From the NCBI GenBank assembly GCA_964368815.1, contig CAYJDA010000031.1, positions 1 through 26,921 on the forward strand: a stretch of 26,921 nt of DNA, written 5' to 3'. The notes under the pieces are model-generated. The model ran no database searches, was not told the origin of the DNA, and saw only the letters and a program-made list of their open reading frames with translations. Position numbers and translations under genes: made by a program. Below, piece after piece: positions 8,598 through 15,966 of this stretch. The stretch is from CAYJBH01 sp964368815. Its GTDB lineage: Bacteria > Bacillota > Clostridia > Oscillospirales > Ruminococcaceae. Every line of letters starts with the position of its first letter. Position 1 is the first letter of the stretch.

Positions 8598-9797
8598 TTG
8601 TCCGAGCAGTTTATTTCTAAGGTATATAGAGCCTCTTTGGCACTTAAAGAGATTGTTAAAAAAACTGACGTTATCTCTGCCACAAGGATTAAGACCTCCT
8701 CTGATCTTTATCTAAAGACGGAAAATCTTCAGCTGACCGGTTCCTTTAAAATAAGAGGGGCCTATTACAAAATGTCTACATTAAGTGCCGAACAATCTCG
8801 CAAAGGGATAGTAGCATGTAGCGCCGGAAACCATGCACAGGGCGTGGCATTGGCTGCAGCAAAACGTGGCATTGATGCAACAATATTTCTTCCAAGTATT
8901 TCACCAATATCAAAGGTAGAGGCAACTAAAGGATTTGGCGCCAAAGTAGTGTTGGTAGACGGTGTTTATGATGATGCTTACAAAGCGGCACTTAAACACA
9001 TGGAGGAAAACGAAAAATTTTTTGTTCACCCCTTCGACGATGAGGATGTTATAGCCGGCCAAGGAACAATAGCTCTTGAGATGTTAGATCAAATATCCGA
9101 CCTTGATGCGGTGATTGTTCCGGTTGGTGGTGGCGGACTTGCCTCTGGCATTGGCTTCGTGGTAAAGACGCTTAATCCTCACTGTAAGGTTTTTGGTGTT
9201 CAGGCGGCAGGAGCCGCAGGAATGTTTAACTCCTTTGAACAAAACGAATCAATAAGGCTTGATAAAATTTCCACCTTTGCGGATGGAATTGCGGTAAAAT
9301 CCCCGGGTGAGCTAACCTATAACATGTGTAAAAAATATCTTGATGATATAGTTACTGTAACCGATGATCAAATTGCAACTGCAATATTAGAGCTTATGGA
9401 ACAGCAAAAGTTAGTTACCGAAGGTGCAGGCGCGGCATCCGTTGCAGCCGTTATGTTTGACAGGCTTCCATTACAGGGAAAAAAAGTTTGCGCAATTCTT
9501 TCGGGTGGCAATATAGATGTTAACATTCTTTCTAAGGTTATCGACCGTGGCTTGCTTACCTCTGGAAGGTTAAGTGATATGACTATTGATTTGTTAGACA
9601 AGCCGGGGCAGCTCAGAGATGTTTCCTTCATGCTTGCAGAGCTTGGTGCTAATGTTATAAAGGTTAACCATAACTACGGTGAGGAAAACACCGATATCAA
9701 CGGTTGTACGCTTCATCTTACCATCCAAACAAGAAATTTCGACCATATTGCGCAGGTGCATCAACGTTTTACACAAGCAGGATATGTTGTTAGGTAA
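8598..9797 (+). CDS. ilvA: Threonine ammonia-lyase (threonine deaminase), ACT-domain form
   Basis: A PLP enzyme that converts threonine to 2-oxobutyrate and ammonia, either for isoleucine synthesis or threonine breakdown. The 399-residue protein shows the PLP-lysine motif TGSFKIRGAY (Lys51), the SAGNHAQG substrate loop (75-82) and the phosphate-binding loop PVGGGGLASG (175-184). A single C-terminal ACT-like domain (about 328-399, starting MTIDLLDKPGQL) marks the medium-length form. The start codon is TTG: AAAGGA lies 7 bases upstream and no in-frame ATG occurs for nearly 60 codons. It heads a plus-strand series with rpe and the Rnf-like genes, 33 bp before rpe. Whether it is biosynthetic or catabolic cannot be decided here. 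Confidence 0.94.
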   Translation: MSEQFISKVYRASLALKEIVKKTDVISATRIKTSSDLYLKTENLQLTGSFKIRGAYYKMSTLSAEQSRKGIVACSAGNHAQGVALAAAKRGIDATIFLPSISPISKVEATKGFGAKVVLVDGVYDDAYKAALKHMEENEKFFVHPFDDEDVIAGQGTIALEMLDQISDLDAVIVPVGGGGLASGIGFVVKTLNPHCKVFGVQAAGAAGMFNSFEQNESIRLDKISTFADGIAVKSPGELTYNMCKKYLDDIVTVTDDQIATAILELMEQQKLVTEGAGAASVAAVMFDRLPLQGKKVCAILSGGNIDVNILSKVIDRGLLTSGRLSDMTIDLLDKPGQLRDVSFMLAELGANVIKVNHNYGEENTDINGCTLHLTIQTRNFDHIAQVHQRFTQAGYVVR

Positions 9798-9830
9798 CAA
9801 CTAAATGTATATTTTAGAAAAGGAGAGTCA

Positions 9831-10481
9831 ATGATACTTATTTCACCATCTATATTAGCTTCCGACTTTTCAAAGCTTGGTGTACAGTGCGAGGAAATGC
9901 TTGAATATGGTGCAGATATGCTACATATAGATGTAATGGATGGACACTTTGTTCCTAATATTACCTTTGGTGCGCCGGTTCTTTCCTGTTTAAGTTCTGC
10001 TGTTAAGAGCTGTTACGATGTGCATTTAATGGTTACAAGGCCGCAAGATTTCGTTGAGTCTTTCGCAAAGGCAGGTGCCGATATGATAACATTTCATATC
10101 GAAGCTGAATGTGATGTTTCTCAGCTAATTGAGAAAATTCATGATTTAGGAATGAAGGCTGGGTTAAGTTTGCGTCCCGGTACCAATATAGAAATTCTTT
10201 CCCCCTATCTTTGTGTGTTAGATATGGTTTTGATAATGTCGGTAGAGCCGGGATTTGGAGGTCAATCTTTTATGCCGGAAGCGGTTGAGCGTATACAGCG
10301 ACTAAGACAGATGTCAAACGAGCAAAATCTTGACCTGATGATATCTGTAGACGGGGGCATTACCGAGGAAACTGCACCGCTATGTATTGATGCCGGTGTG
10401 GATATTCTTGTTATGGGTAGCTACCTATTCTCGGATATGAACTCTGCCGCCGATAAGATAAGATTAATAAAAAATTTATAG
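9831..10481 (+). CDS. rpe: Ribulose-phosphate 3-epimerase
   Basis: Interconverts D-ribulose 5-phosphate and D-xylulose 5-phosphate in the pentose phosphate pathway. The 216-residue TIM barrel has all expected active-site elements: SPSILASD near the N terminus, LHIDVMDGHFVPN with His32 and the catalytic Asp34, DVHLMV with His65, and SVDGGI with the second catalytic Asp174. Length matches the family. AAAAGGAG lies six bases before the ATG. The gene stops five bases before rnfD, so the downstream Rnf-like genes are probably co-transcribed with it; this coupling of a sugar-phosphate enzyme to membrane redox subunits has no obvious logic and may just be shared transcription. Confidence 0.97.
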   Translation: MILISPSILASDFSKLGVQCEEMLEYGADMLHIDVMDGHFVPNITFGAPVLSCLSSAVKSCYDVHLMVTRPQDFVESFAKAGADMITFHIEAECDVSQLIEKIHDLGMKAGLSLRPGTNIEILSPYLCVLDMVLIMSVEPGFGGQSFMPEAVERIQRLRQMSNEQNLDLMISVDGGITEETAPLCIDAGVDILVMGSYLFSDMNSAADKIRLIKNL

Positions 10482-10486
10482 GTAAG

Positions 10487-11452
10487 ATGATAAATAAGAC
10501 TAATGAATATTTTAGTGCTGATGTCGAACGATTGATATGTCTTTCGGTGCTTCTTGCATCAGCATTTTTCCTTTATGGAACAAGAGTGCTTGTAATAACC
10601 ATGGTAGCGCTTACGGTAGCTCTCATCTGCGATTTAATAATGCGTGCTGCAAGGGCAAACTGTTTTACTGAACAGGATTTAAGTAGCTATGTTATTGCAA
10701 TAACAATAATTTTGATGTTCCCTGCCTCTGTTAGCTATATTGTTGTTATCACCTCGATAGTAGTAGCAATACTGGTGGGCAAATATGCTTTTGGCGGACT
10801 TCACCACTATCCATTTAACCCGGCTGCGGTAGGATTTACCGTTGCTCTGGTAAGCTGGCCGGATAAGCTAACCCAGTATCCAATTCCATTTAACTTTCTG
10901 CCTTTGCAAGTCACTGAAGATATTCGGATGGCGACCTCACATGCTTTTGTTCTTGGTAACGGAGGGCTTCCGTCTACCTCGGGATTAAATCTGTTAATAG
11001 GAAATTTTGCAGGCCCTATGGGTGCTACTTTCACCCTGGTTCTTATTGCATCGGCAATACTTCTTTGTATCAGAAAAAGAGTATCTGCTTCTATCTTAAT
11101 TGTTTTCACCCTTGTAACCTCCCTGTTAACCTTACTTTTCCCTCGGGTTGATGGGGTTAATCCATTCGAGGTATTACATTTTGAGCTGTCGTCCGGTGTA
11201 TTATTATTTGCTATAGTTTTTATAGTGCCGGATAGAGTGTGTACACCAAAGCGGCTTTATGGTAAAATACTTTATGCTGTTGTACTTTCGGTGGTTGCAA
11301 TTCTTTTCCGTTACTATGGAGCATTTGAGATTGGAATCTGCTTTGCCGTAATTATTGTGAGTGCGTTATCCGGATTTTTTGATAAAGTTACCAGTGTAAG
11401 ATTAGTAAAAAGATGGATAAAGAAGAGAAGAGGTGTAGCGGATGGCAAATAA
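10487..11452 (+). CDS. Rnf/Nqr-family membrane subunit, RnfD/NqrB-like (divergent)
   Basis: In Rnf/Nqr ion-translocating oxidoreductases this subunit is a polytopic membrane protein carrying covalent FMN. The 321-residue protein has about 9-10 membrane segments and the family block FGGLHHYPFNPAAVGF (102-117), followed later by NLLIGNFAGPMGAT. The usual flavinylation motif (SGAT) is not present at its expected place; the aligned stretch reads DIRMATS (145-151), so only Ala-Thr150 is kept. Family membership is clear from the membrane pattern and the neighbours, but the protein is divergent. It begins five bases after rpe with a weak ribosome binding site and overlaps the rnfE-like gene by 11 bp. 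No RnfC, RnfG or RnfB gene is adjacent, so this is not a complete Rnf operon. Confidence 0.8.
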   Translation: MINKTNEYFSADVERLICLSVLLASAFFLYGTRVLVITMVALTVALICDLIMRAARANCFTEQDLSSYVIAITIILMFPASVSYIVVITSIVVAILVGKYAFGGLHHYPFNPAAVGFTVALVSWPDKLTQYPIPFNFLPLQVTEDIRMATSHAFVLGNGGLPSTSGLNLLIGNFAGPMGATFTLVLIASAILLCIRKRVSASILIVFTLVTSLLTLLFPRVDGVNPFEVLHFELSSGVLLFAIVFIVPDRVCTPKRLYGKILYAVVLSVVAILFRYYGAFEIGICFAVIIVSALSGFFDKVTSVRLVKRWIKKRRGVADGK

Positions 11453-12095
11453 TTTTTTTGTTCGCACCTATAACAATCGGGAAGATATAATCAATAATGA
11501 ACGTATCTTTATTAACAACCCAGTCATTTTTAAAGGGTTGGGGCTTGCACCGGTTATAATTGCAGGCAGAACCTTGGATGATGCCGCCGTAATTGGATTA
11601 GCAGTGTTTTTACTGCTAATTTTCACCCGTATCGGTGCTGCAGTGGTAAACATTTTGGTTAACACTAAGTTTAGAGGACCTTTATATGTTATTACAGCAG
11701 GAATAAGTTATATTGCAATGTTTTTTATCCTTAACCGTTTTTTGGGCATTGCAGAACTATTGCAGTTCCATCTATATCTTCCGGTACTCATTATGGACCC
11801 AATCATAATTAAAAGATACGAACGAAAGACGCGTGAACCCATACCTAAAGCTATAACCAAAGGTATACGAACAGCTCTTGGTTTTGCAGTTGTAATTATG
11901 TTGATTGGAACTATCAGAGAATTTTTAGCATACGGTAGCATAAATGATGTAATAATAATGAGTGAACCGCTTTTCCCCATGGCGAGACTAGCGAGTGGTG
12001 GTTTTATTATTACCGGAATGGTAGCAGCTATTTGGAAATATATTGTAACCATGTTCTGGATGACAATTGTTAGGGGGGCAAGACATAGCTTATGA
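11442..12095 (+). CDS. Rnf/Nqr-family membrane subunit, RnfE/NqrD-like, lacking cysteines
   Basis: The 217-residue protein aligns by eye with RnfE/NqrD: NNPVIFKGLGLAP (25-37) corresponds to the canonical NPV...LGLCP segment, LYLPVLIMDPIIIKRYE to the canonical LPLIVVNCIILGRAE, and GIRTALGFAVVIMLIGTIRE to the third half-helix region. In Rnf/Nqr the Cys of each of the first two segments holds one side of a [2Fe-2S] cluster shared with RnfA. Here they are Ala36 and Pro120 (preceded by Asp119), and the whole protein contains no cysteine, so it cannot ligate that cluster with cysteine. Six or so membrane segments are kept and the frame is intact, so it is probably a real, altered protein. It overlaps rnfD by 11 bp and rnfA by the ATGA at 12092-12095. 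Confidence 0.75.
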   Translation: MANNFFVRTYNNREDIINNERIFINNPVIFKGLGLAPVIIAGRTLDDAAVIGLAVFLLLIFTRIGAAVVNILVNTKFRGPLYVITAGISYIAMFFILNRFLGIAELLQFHLYLPVLIMDPIIIKRYERKTREPIPKAITKGIRTALGFAVVIMLIGTIREFLAYGSINDVIIMSEPLFPMARLASGGFIITGMVAAIWKYIVTMFWMTIVRGARHSL

Positions 12096-12703
12096 TCATG
12101 TTTATTGATGCCTTAACAGGGTTTTTTGGATTTGCAATAGTAGCCATATTAACAGAAAACATTGTGTTCGCACGGTCCTTAGGTGTTTCGCGACTGCTAA
12201 AATTGGTAGACGATGACGGAGTAGATACATTACTTTTCTGTTCTCTTCTTGTTGTCATTCAGCTCATCACATCCCCCATAGCCTATATTATTCAGGATGA
12301 ACTGCGACTGTTTGGCGACCTTCGCTATTATATCAGACCACTTATCTATGCCATAATCAGCAGTGCTGCGTTTTTTGCCGTATATGCTGTGGTGCATTTT
12401 ACTTTTAAAGGTAACCGCGCCAAAAATATTAAGGCGACCCTTCCAATGGCAACTTTTAATTGTAGTGTCTTTGGCACAATGTATATAAGTGGTAGTTCAT
12501 TTGAAAGTGTTTTCGAATCGCTTGGGTATGCGTTTGGTTCCTCACTGGGATACCTCCTTGCCGCCCTACTTGTTACAGAGGGGCAGACCATAATTTTCAA
12601 AAAGGAAATCCCAAGCGTTCTGCAGGGACTTCCCATCATGTTAATTTATGTAGGAATTTTAGCATTGGCAATTTATGGTTTTTCCGGACACAGCGTTATT
12701 TAA
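12092..12703 (+). CDS. Rnf/Nqr-family membrane subunit, RnfA/NqrE-like (divergent)
   Basis: A 203-residue membrane protein matching RnfA/NqrE in layout: TENIVFARSLGVSRLL (21-36) corresponds to the canonical NNFVLSRFLGICPFLG, LPMATFNCSVFG (117-128) to LPLITTNCAVLG, and PSVLQGLPIMLIYVGILALA to the C-terminal PKAFRGIPI...GLMALA segment. The cluster cysteine of the first segment is Ser33, while Cys124 of the second is retained. With the cysteine-free RnfE-like partner, only one of four ligands remains. Translation is coupled to the upstream gene through ATGA. It is the last gene of the series; no RnfB follows, and a 217-bp region leads to trxA. Confidence 0.75.
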   Translation: MIMFIDALTGFFGFAIVAILTENIVFARSLGVSRLLKLVDDDGVDTLLFCSLLVVIQLITSPIAYIIQDELRLFGDLRYYIRPLIYAIISSAAFFAVYAVVHFTFKGNRAKNIKATLPMATFNCSVFGTMYISGSSFESVFESLGYAFGSSLGYLLAALLVTEGQTIIFKKEIPSVLQGLPIMLIYVGILALAIYGFSGHSVI

Positions 12704-12818
12704 CCAGGTTATTTTATAGATTAAAAAATCGTCCTTTTAACCTCGGGCTTAGCAAATAGCTACAAACTACTGTATTGTTTACATCTTAAGAAGTAGCACA
12801 AATAATTATTGCATATAC

Positions 12819-12880
12819 TTGTTTTTATCACAATTTTGTGGTAAACTATTCTTAACTTAAGAAAGTTATCGTTTTAAACG
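12819..12880 (+). promoter_or_regulatory. Possible trxA promoter with palindromic operator-like sites
   Basis: TTGTTT (12819-12824) and TAAACT (12842-12847) are 17 bp apart. The spacer is filled by an imperfect inverted repeat, TATCACAA/TTGTGGTA (12826-12843). Just downstream are two perfect odd-length palindromes, TTCTTAA-C-TTAAGAA (12849-12863) and CGTTT-T-AAACG (12870-12880). The half-site CTTAAGAAG also occurs upstream at 12785-12793. The promoter is a weak match; the palindromes are plain to see but their regulator is unknown. Confidence 0.35.
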
Positions 12881-12920
12881 GTATAAATATTATAGATATA
12901 ATAGAGAGGAGAGGTTTATT

Positions 12921-13229
12921 ATGGCCTTAGTATTCACTAAAGATAATTTTGAGAAAGAAGTTTTACAAAGCGACAAACCGGTTATGGTAGATTTCTGGGC
13001 TCCTTGGTGCGGTCCTTGCCGTATGTTAGGCCCGGTTATTGATGAAATTGCCTCGGAGCAGACTAATTTTTCTGTGGGTAAGGTAAACATTGATGATGAG
13101 CAGGAGCTTGCCCAAAAATACGGTGTTATGACTATTCCAACCGTTATTGTTTTTAAAAACGGCGAACCGGTTGAAACCTCTGTAGGCGTTAAACCAAAAC
13201 AAGCCTTGCTTGAAATGGTGGGCGTATAA
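12921..13229 (+). CDS. trxA: Thioredoxin
   Basis: A 102-residue small redox protein with the active site FWAPWCGPCRM (about residues 25-35) and the cis-proline segment MTIPTVIVFKNG (about 72-83), both hallmarks of thioredoxin. It reduces protein disulfides in the cytoplasm with electrons from thioredoxin reductase, which is not in the window. GAGGAGAGG precedes the ATG. The upstream intergenic region contains several palindromes that may be operators. The ung gene follows closely (13-bp gap with the chosen ung start). Confidence 0.97.
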   Translation: MALVFTKDNFEKEVLQSDKPVMVDFWAPWCGPCRMLGPVIDEIASEQTNFSVGKVNIDDEQELAQKYGVMTIPTVIVFKNGEPVETSVGVKPKQALLEMVGV

Positions 13230-13242
13230 CTTGTCAGGCACT

Positions 13243-13887
13243 ATGGCACCGAGTTGGGAAGCACTTTTACACGAAGAATTAACGGCTGAATATTTTGATG
13301 AGCTACGTCAATTTCTGAAAAGTCGCTATCGCTCAACTACAGTATTTCCACCGAAAGACATGGTTATGTCTGCACTTAGCTTAACCGATTATGAAGATGT
13401 TAGGGTGGTAATATTAGGTCAGGATCCGTATCATGGGGAGGGACAGGCTCATGGCCTGGCATTCTCGGTATTAAAGGTACCGCCTCCTCCATCGTTAAAA
13501 AATATATATAAAGAGTTATCTGCCGATGTTGGTTTTATTCCGCCAAACCACGGTAATCTCACTCAGTGGTGCGCTCAGGGAGTGCTGCTATTAAATACTG
13601 TTTTAACGGTCGAAAAAGCAAGTCCCGGCTCTCACCGTGCAAAAGGATGGGAACGTTTTACTGATGCAATTATTTCTAAGTTAAATGACCGTGAAACACC
13701 GATTGTATTTATGCTTTGGGGTAAAAATGCTATTGAAAAAAAGCGACTGATTACAAGTAACAAACATTTAGTTTTAACTGCGGCTCATCCAAGCCCCTAT
13801 TCTGCGCATTCAGGTTTTTTTGGATGTCGGCATTTTTCAAAAGCAAATAATTTTTTAGAAAATAAGATAAATTGGCAAATTGTTTAG
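13243..13887 (+). CDS. ung: Uracil-DNA glycosylase, family 1
   Basis: Removes uracil from DNA as the first step of base excision repair. The water-activating motif GQDPYHG, with the catalytic Asp, and the minor-groove/leucine-loop motif HPSPYSAHSGFFGCRHF are both present, as is LLLNTVLTV (uracil pocket) between them. In motif B the more usual Leu of HPSPLS is Tyr, a common variant. The frame is open back to a TTG at 13210 inside trxA and another TTG at 13231; I chose the ATG at 13243, which gives 214 residues and aligns best with known N termini, but its ribosome binding site is weak and TTG 13231 (after GGTGGG) is a fair alternative. It is probably co-transcribed with trxA. Confidence 0.93.
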   Translation: MAPSWEALLHEELTAEYFDELRQFLKSRYRSTTVFPPKDMVMSALSLTDYEDVRVVILGQDPYHGEGQAHGLAFSVLKVPPPPSLKNIYKELSADVGFIPPNHGNLTQWCAQGVLLLNTVLTVEKASPGSHRAKGWERFTDAIISKLNDRETPIVFMLWGKNAIEKKRLITSNKHLVLTAAHPSPYSAHSGFFGCRHFSKANNFLENKINWQIV

Positions 13888-13913
13888 CAAGATAATAAGG
13901 GTGGTTTTAGATT

Positions 13914-14693
13914 ATGAGTATCAACATTAATGCCTTCGGTTCGGGCACAATTAATAACTACAGTTCAACCTTAAACAGCATTGCAAGTATTCATGAAAAG
14001 CTTTCATCCGGCTACAAAGTAAACAGTAGTGCCGATGATGCCTCAGGACTAGCTATACTGCAAAAAATGTATTCCATGACAACCGGTATGGATGCTACCT
14101 CTAATAATATGCAGGATGCAAAGTCCTACCTTCAGGTAGCGGACGGCGTTGCCGGTTCGGTTTCCGAGATGTATTTAAGGCTTGATGAGCTTGCATTAAG
14201 AGCTTCCAGCAGTATAATGGGTGACACCGAGCGTTCTATTCTTCAAAATGAAGCAGACCAAATTACCGAAGAAATTGCACGACTTACCGAAAACACCAGC
14301 TTTAATGGGAACCAAATTTTCTCAGGTGATGATTTTACTATAAGTAATGAAGATGGAATGAGCATCAATCTTTCAGAATTTATTGTTCCGGAAATTGACC
14401 TTTCTTCCGTCGACAGTGCATTACAATCTCAGGAAAACATAGCTTCAGCACGAGATGTTCTTTCCGACACAAGAGGAAGCATTGGTGCTATGGATAACCG
14501 ATTGGACCATAACATTGCAAACCTCGCTGTTACAAATGAAAATTTAGTTGCCGCAGGTAGCCGAATAGGAGATACAAACTATGCAATGGAAATCCTTAGC
14601 ATGACAAGGGATAACCTGTTGCAGAACACCTCTATTGCTGTTATGGCTCAGCAAAACTATAATGCCGGACTAATCCTACAACTTTTTAGATAA
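13914..14693 (+). CDS. Short flagellin
   Basis: A 259-residue flagellin with essentially only the D0/D1 core. The N-terminal half has the family pattern EKLSSGYKVNSSADDASGLAI (about 28-48) and a second helix leading to LTENTSFNGNQIFSG. The C-terminal half has RGSIGAMDNRLDHNIANL, then NENLVAAGSRIGDTNYAMEI, ending LILQLFR as flagellins do. There is almost no variable D2/D3 insert, so the exposed surface would be small. AAGGGTGG lies upstream of the ATG, 26 bp after ung, and a strong terminator follows. No other flagellar gene is in the window, nor do I see a sigma-D promoter in the short gap. It may be a secreted filament protein of a motile strain or an extra flagellin copy. Confidence 0.93.
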   Translation: MSININAFGSGTINNYSSTLNSIASIHEKLSSGYKVNSSADDASGLAILQKMYSMTTGMDATSNNMQDAKSYLQVADGVAGSVSEMYLRLDELALRASSSIMGDTERSILQNEADQITEEIARLTENTSFNGNQIFSGDDFTISNEDGMSINLSEFIVPEIDLSSVDSALQSQENIASARDVLSDTRGSIGAMDNRLDHNIANLAVTNENLVAAGSRIGDTNYAMEILSMTRDNLLQNTSIAVMAQQNYNAGLILQLFR

Positions 14694-14730
14694 TTTATAC
14701 AGTTAATCAAATACACATAACAATTAATCA

Positions 14731-14778
14731 ACCCGTACATACCAATACAATTTAATGTATTGATATATACGGGTTTTT
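14731..14778 (+). terminator. Rho-independent terminator of the flagellin gene
   Basis: ACCCGTA (14731-14737) pairs with TACGGGT (14768-14774) and CAATACA (14743-14749) with TGTATTG (14756-14762), with three further A/T pairs between the two stems and a loop of ATTTAA. The long hairpin is followed by TTTTT (14774-14778). Confidence 0.85.
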
Positions 14779-14792
14779 ACTTAGAGGTTAAT

Positions 14793-15884
14793 TTGGTATC
14801 TTTTCTTATTGGATTTGGATTAATAGTTATAATAACAATTGCAGTTTCAAGCCATTTTAAGCTACCCACTGCCAACACCTATATGACGGTATTGCTGGGT
14901 ATTGCGCTTGTTTTATATCTTTTTAGCTTTGCTGAAATAATGAATATAGGATATTATTTGATAGCAATAACCGGCCTATGCTCTTTAATTTATTGTATCA
15001 TTAAGTACAAATTAATCATTAAACAACTCTTTTGTATTCCAATGGTGGTGTTATACATTTTGATGATTTTCTCATTTTTCATCAACAGTGCTGTATATAC
15101 CGTGGACTTCGAGGTTATAAACTACTGGCTACCGGGTCTTGATTACATCTTAACAACAAATGAACTTCCCTATGCAGTGCCAAATTTGTTACCACAGGAA
15201 ATACTGCACCCACCCTTGTTATGGCTATTGCAATATTTTATGCTGTTTAATAGCACCACCGATGTTGTTTCGGCGGTAAACAATGCAAACAATCTATTAG
15301 CATTTGCCTGTATACTACCTTTTTTCGGTAATGATAAACCTGCAAATCGATATGATGTAATCTTAATAATTGTAAAATTTATTCTTATATTTGGACTACT
15401 AGGCACCGACAATGGTTTTACCGATCTTTCGGTTGGTAGATTATTTTCCCTCATGTTTGGTTATGGGGTATTTATAGCCGCCACAAAGCCTTGTGATAAA
15501 CGTTTTGAAGTGACTGAGTTGTCCTTCATCTTATCGGGAGTAATGTTATTAAATTCTACAGGGTTTGCGTTTTCTTTTATTATTCTGTTGGTAGCAAGAA
15601 TAATGGCTTTTTTCACATCTGAAGAAAAGAGCTTGGTTCGTAAAACCTTTCATGCAGCAAAGGAGCATTTTGCCGCCACAATAGTGTTAACAGTAACCTC
15701 TTTTTCCTTTGTTATACTACTTGCATTATCCGGAAGCACCGACCCGATAATGGCGGTTACATCTATTGTAAACGCACTTGAAGATTTTTTATTTTGGTTC
15801 CCCTACTCTTTAACTGTTTTAGCAATTCTGCTCCTACCGGCACTCGGCCATAATGCATCAGGAGAAAAAAAACTAAAGATATAA
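14793..15884 (+). CDS. Polytopic membrane protein, GT-C glycosyltransferase-like (tentative)
   Basis: Not firmly recognised. The 363-residue protein has about 9-10 hydrophobic segments. After the third or fourth of these comes an outside-type loop with TVDFEVINYW (Asp105) followed by HPPLLWLLQYF (His139). An acidic residue in the first large loop and a HPPL-type motif are features of GT-C membrane glycosyltransferases (PMT/ArnT type), which use lipid-linked sugars, so that is my best guess; most of the rest is unremarkable, and the protein is shorter than typical GT-C enzymes. The frame extends back to a TTG inside the flagellin terminator, but AGAGG (14783-14787) five bases before the TTG at 14793 decides the start. 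A role linked to the flagellin is possible only by position. Confidence 0.55.
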   Translation: MVSFLIGFGLIVIITIAVSSHFKLPTANTYMTVLLGIALVLYLFSFAEIMNIGYYLIAITGLCSLIYCIIKYKLIIKQLFCIPMVVLYILMIFSFFINSAVYTVDFEVINYWLPGLDYILTTNELPYAVPNLLPQEILHPPLLWLLQYFMLFNSTTDVVSAVNNANNLLAFACILPFFGNDKPANRYDVILIIVKFILIFGLLGTDNGFTDLSVGRLFSLMFGYGVFIAATKPCDKRFEVTELSFILSGVMLLNSTGFAFSFIILLVARIMAFFTSEEKSLVRKTFHAAKEHFAATIVLTVTSFSFVILLALSGSTDPIMAVTSIVNALEDFLFWFPYSLTVLAILLLPALGHNASGEKKLKI

Positions 15885-15966
15885 ATAGTTCACTTAAGTT
15901 TCTGGGCTTATTGCGGCACCCATTTATCGCGCTAAAAGCAGTTATATGTGTAGTTTATTAAAGATT

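Noticed and set aside
8480..8683. Minus-strand 67-residue frame over the ilvA start
   Set aside because: It overlaps the ilvA promoter and coding start, lacks a ribosome binding site and resembles no family.
12704..12760. Terminator after the RnfA-like gene
   Set aside because: The only pairing seen (AGGTTA with TAACCT) has a loop of over 20 bases and no adjacent T-tract.
12826..12843. Rex (redox repressor) site upstream of trxA
   Set aside because: The half-sites TATCACAA/TTGTGGTA have the arms in the opposite order to the Rex consensus (TTGTGA...TCACAA). I keep it only as an unassigned palindrome.
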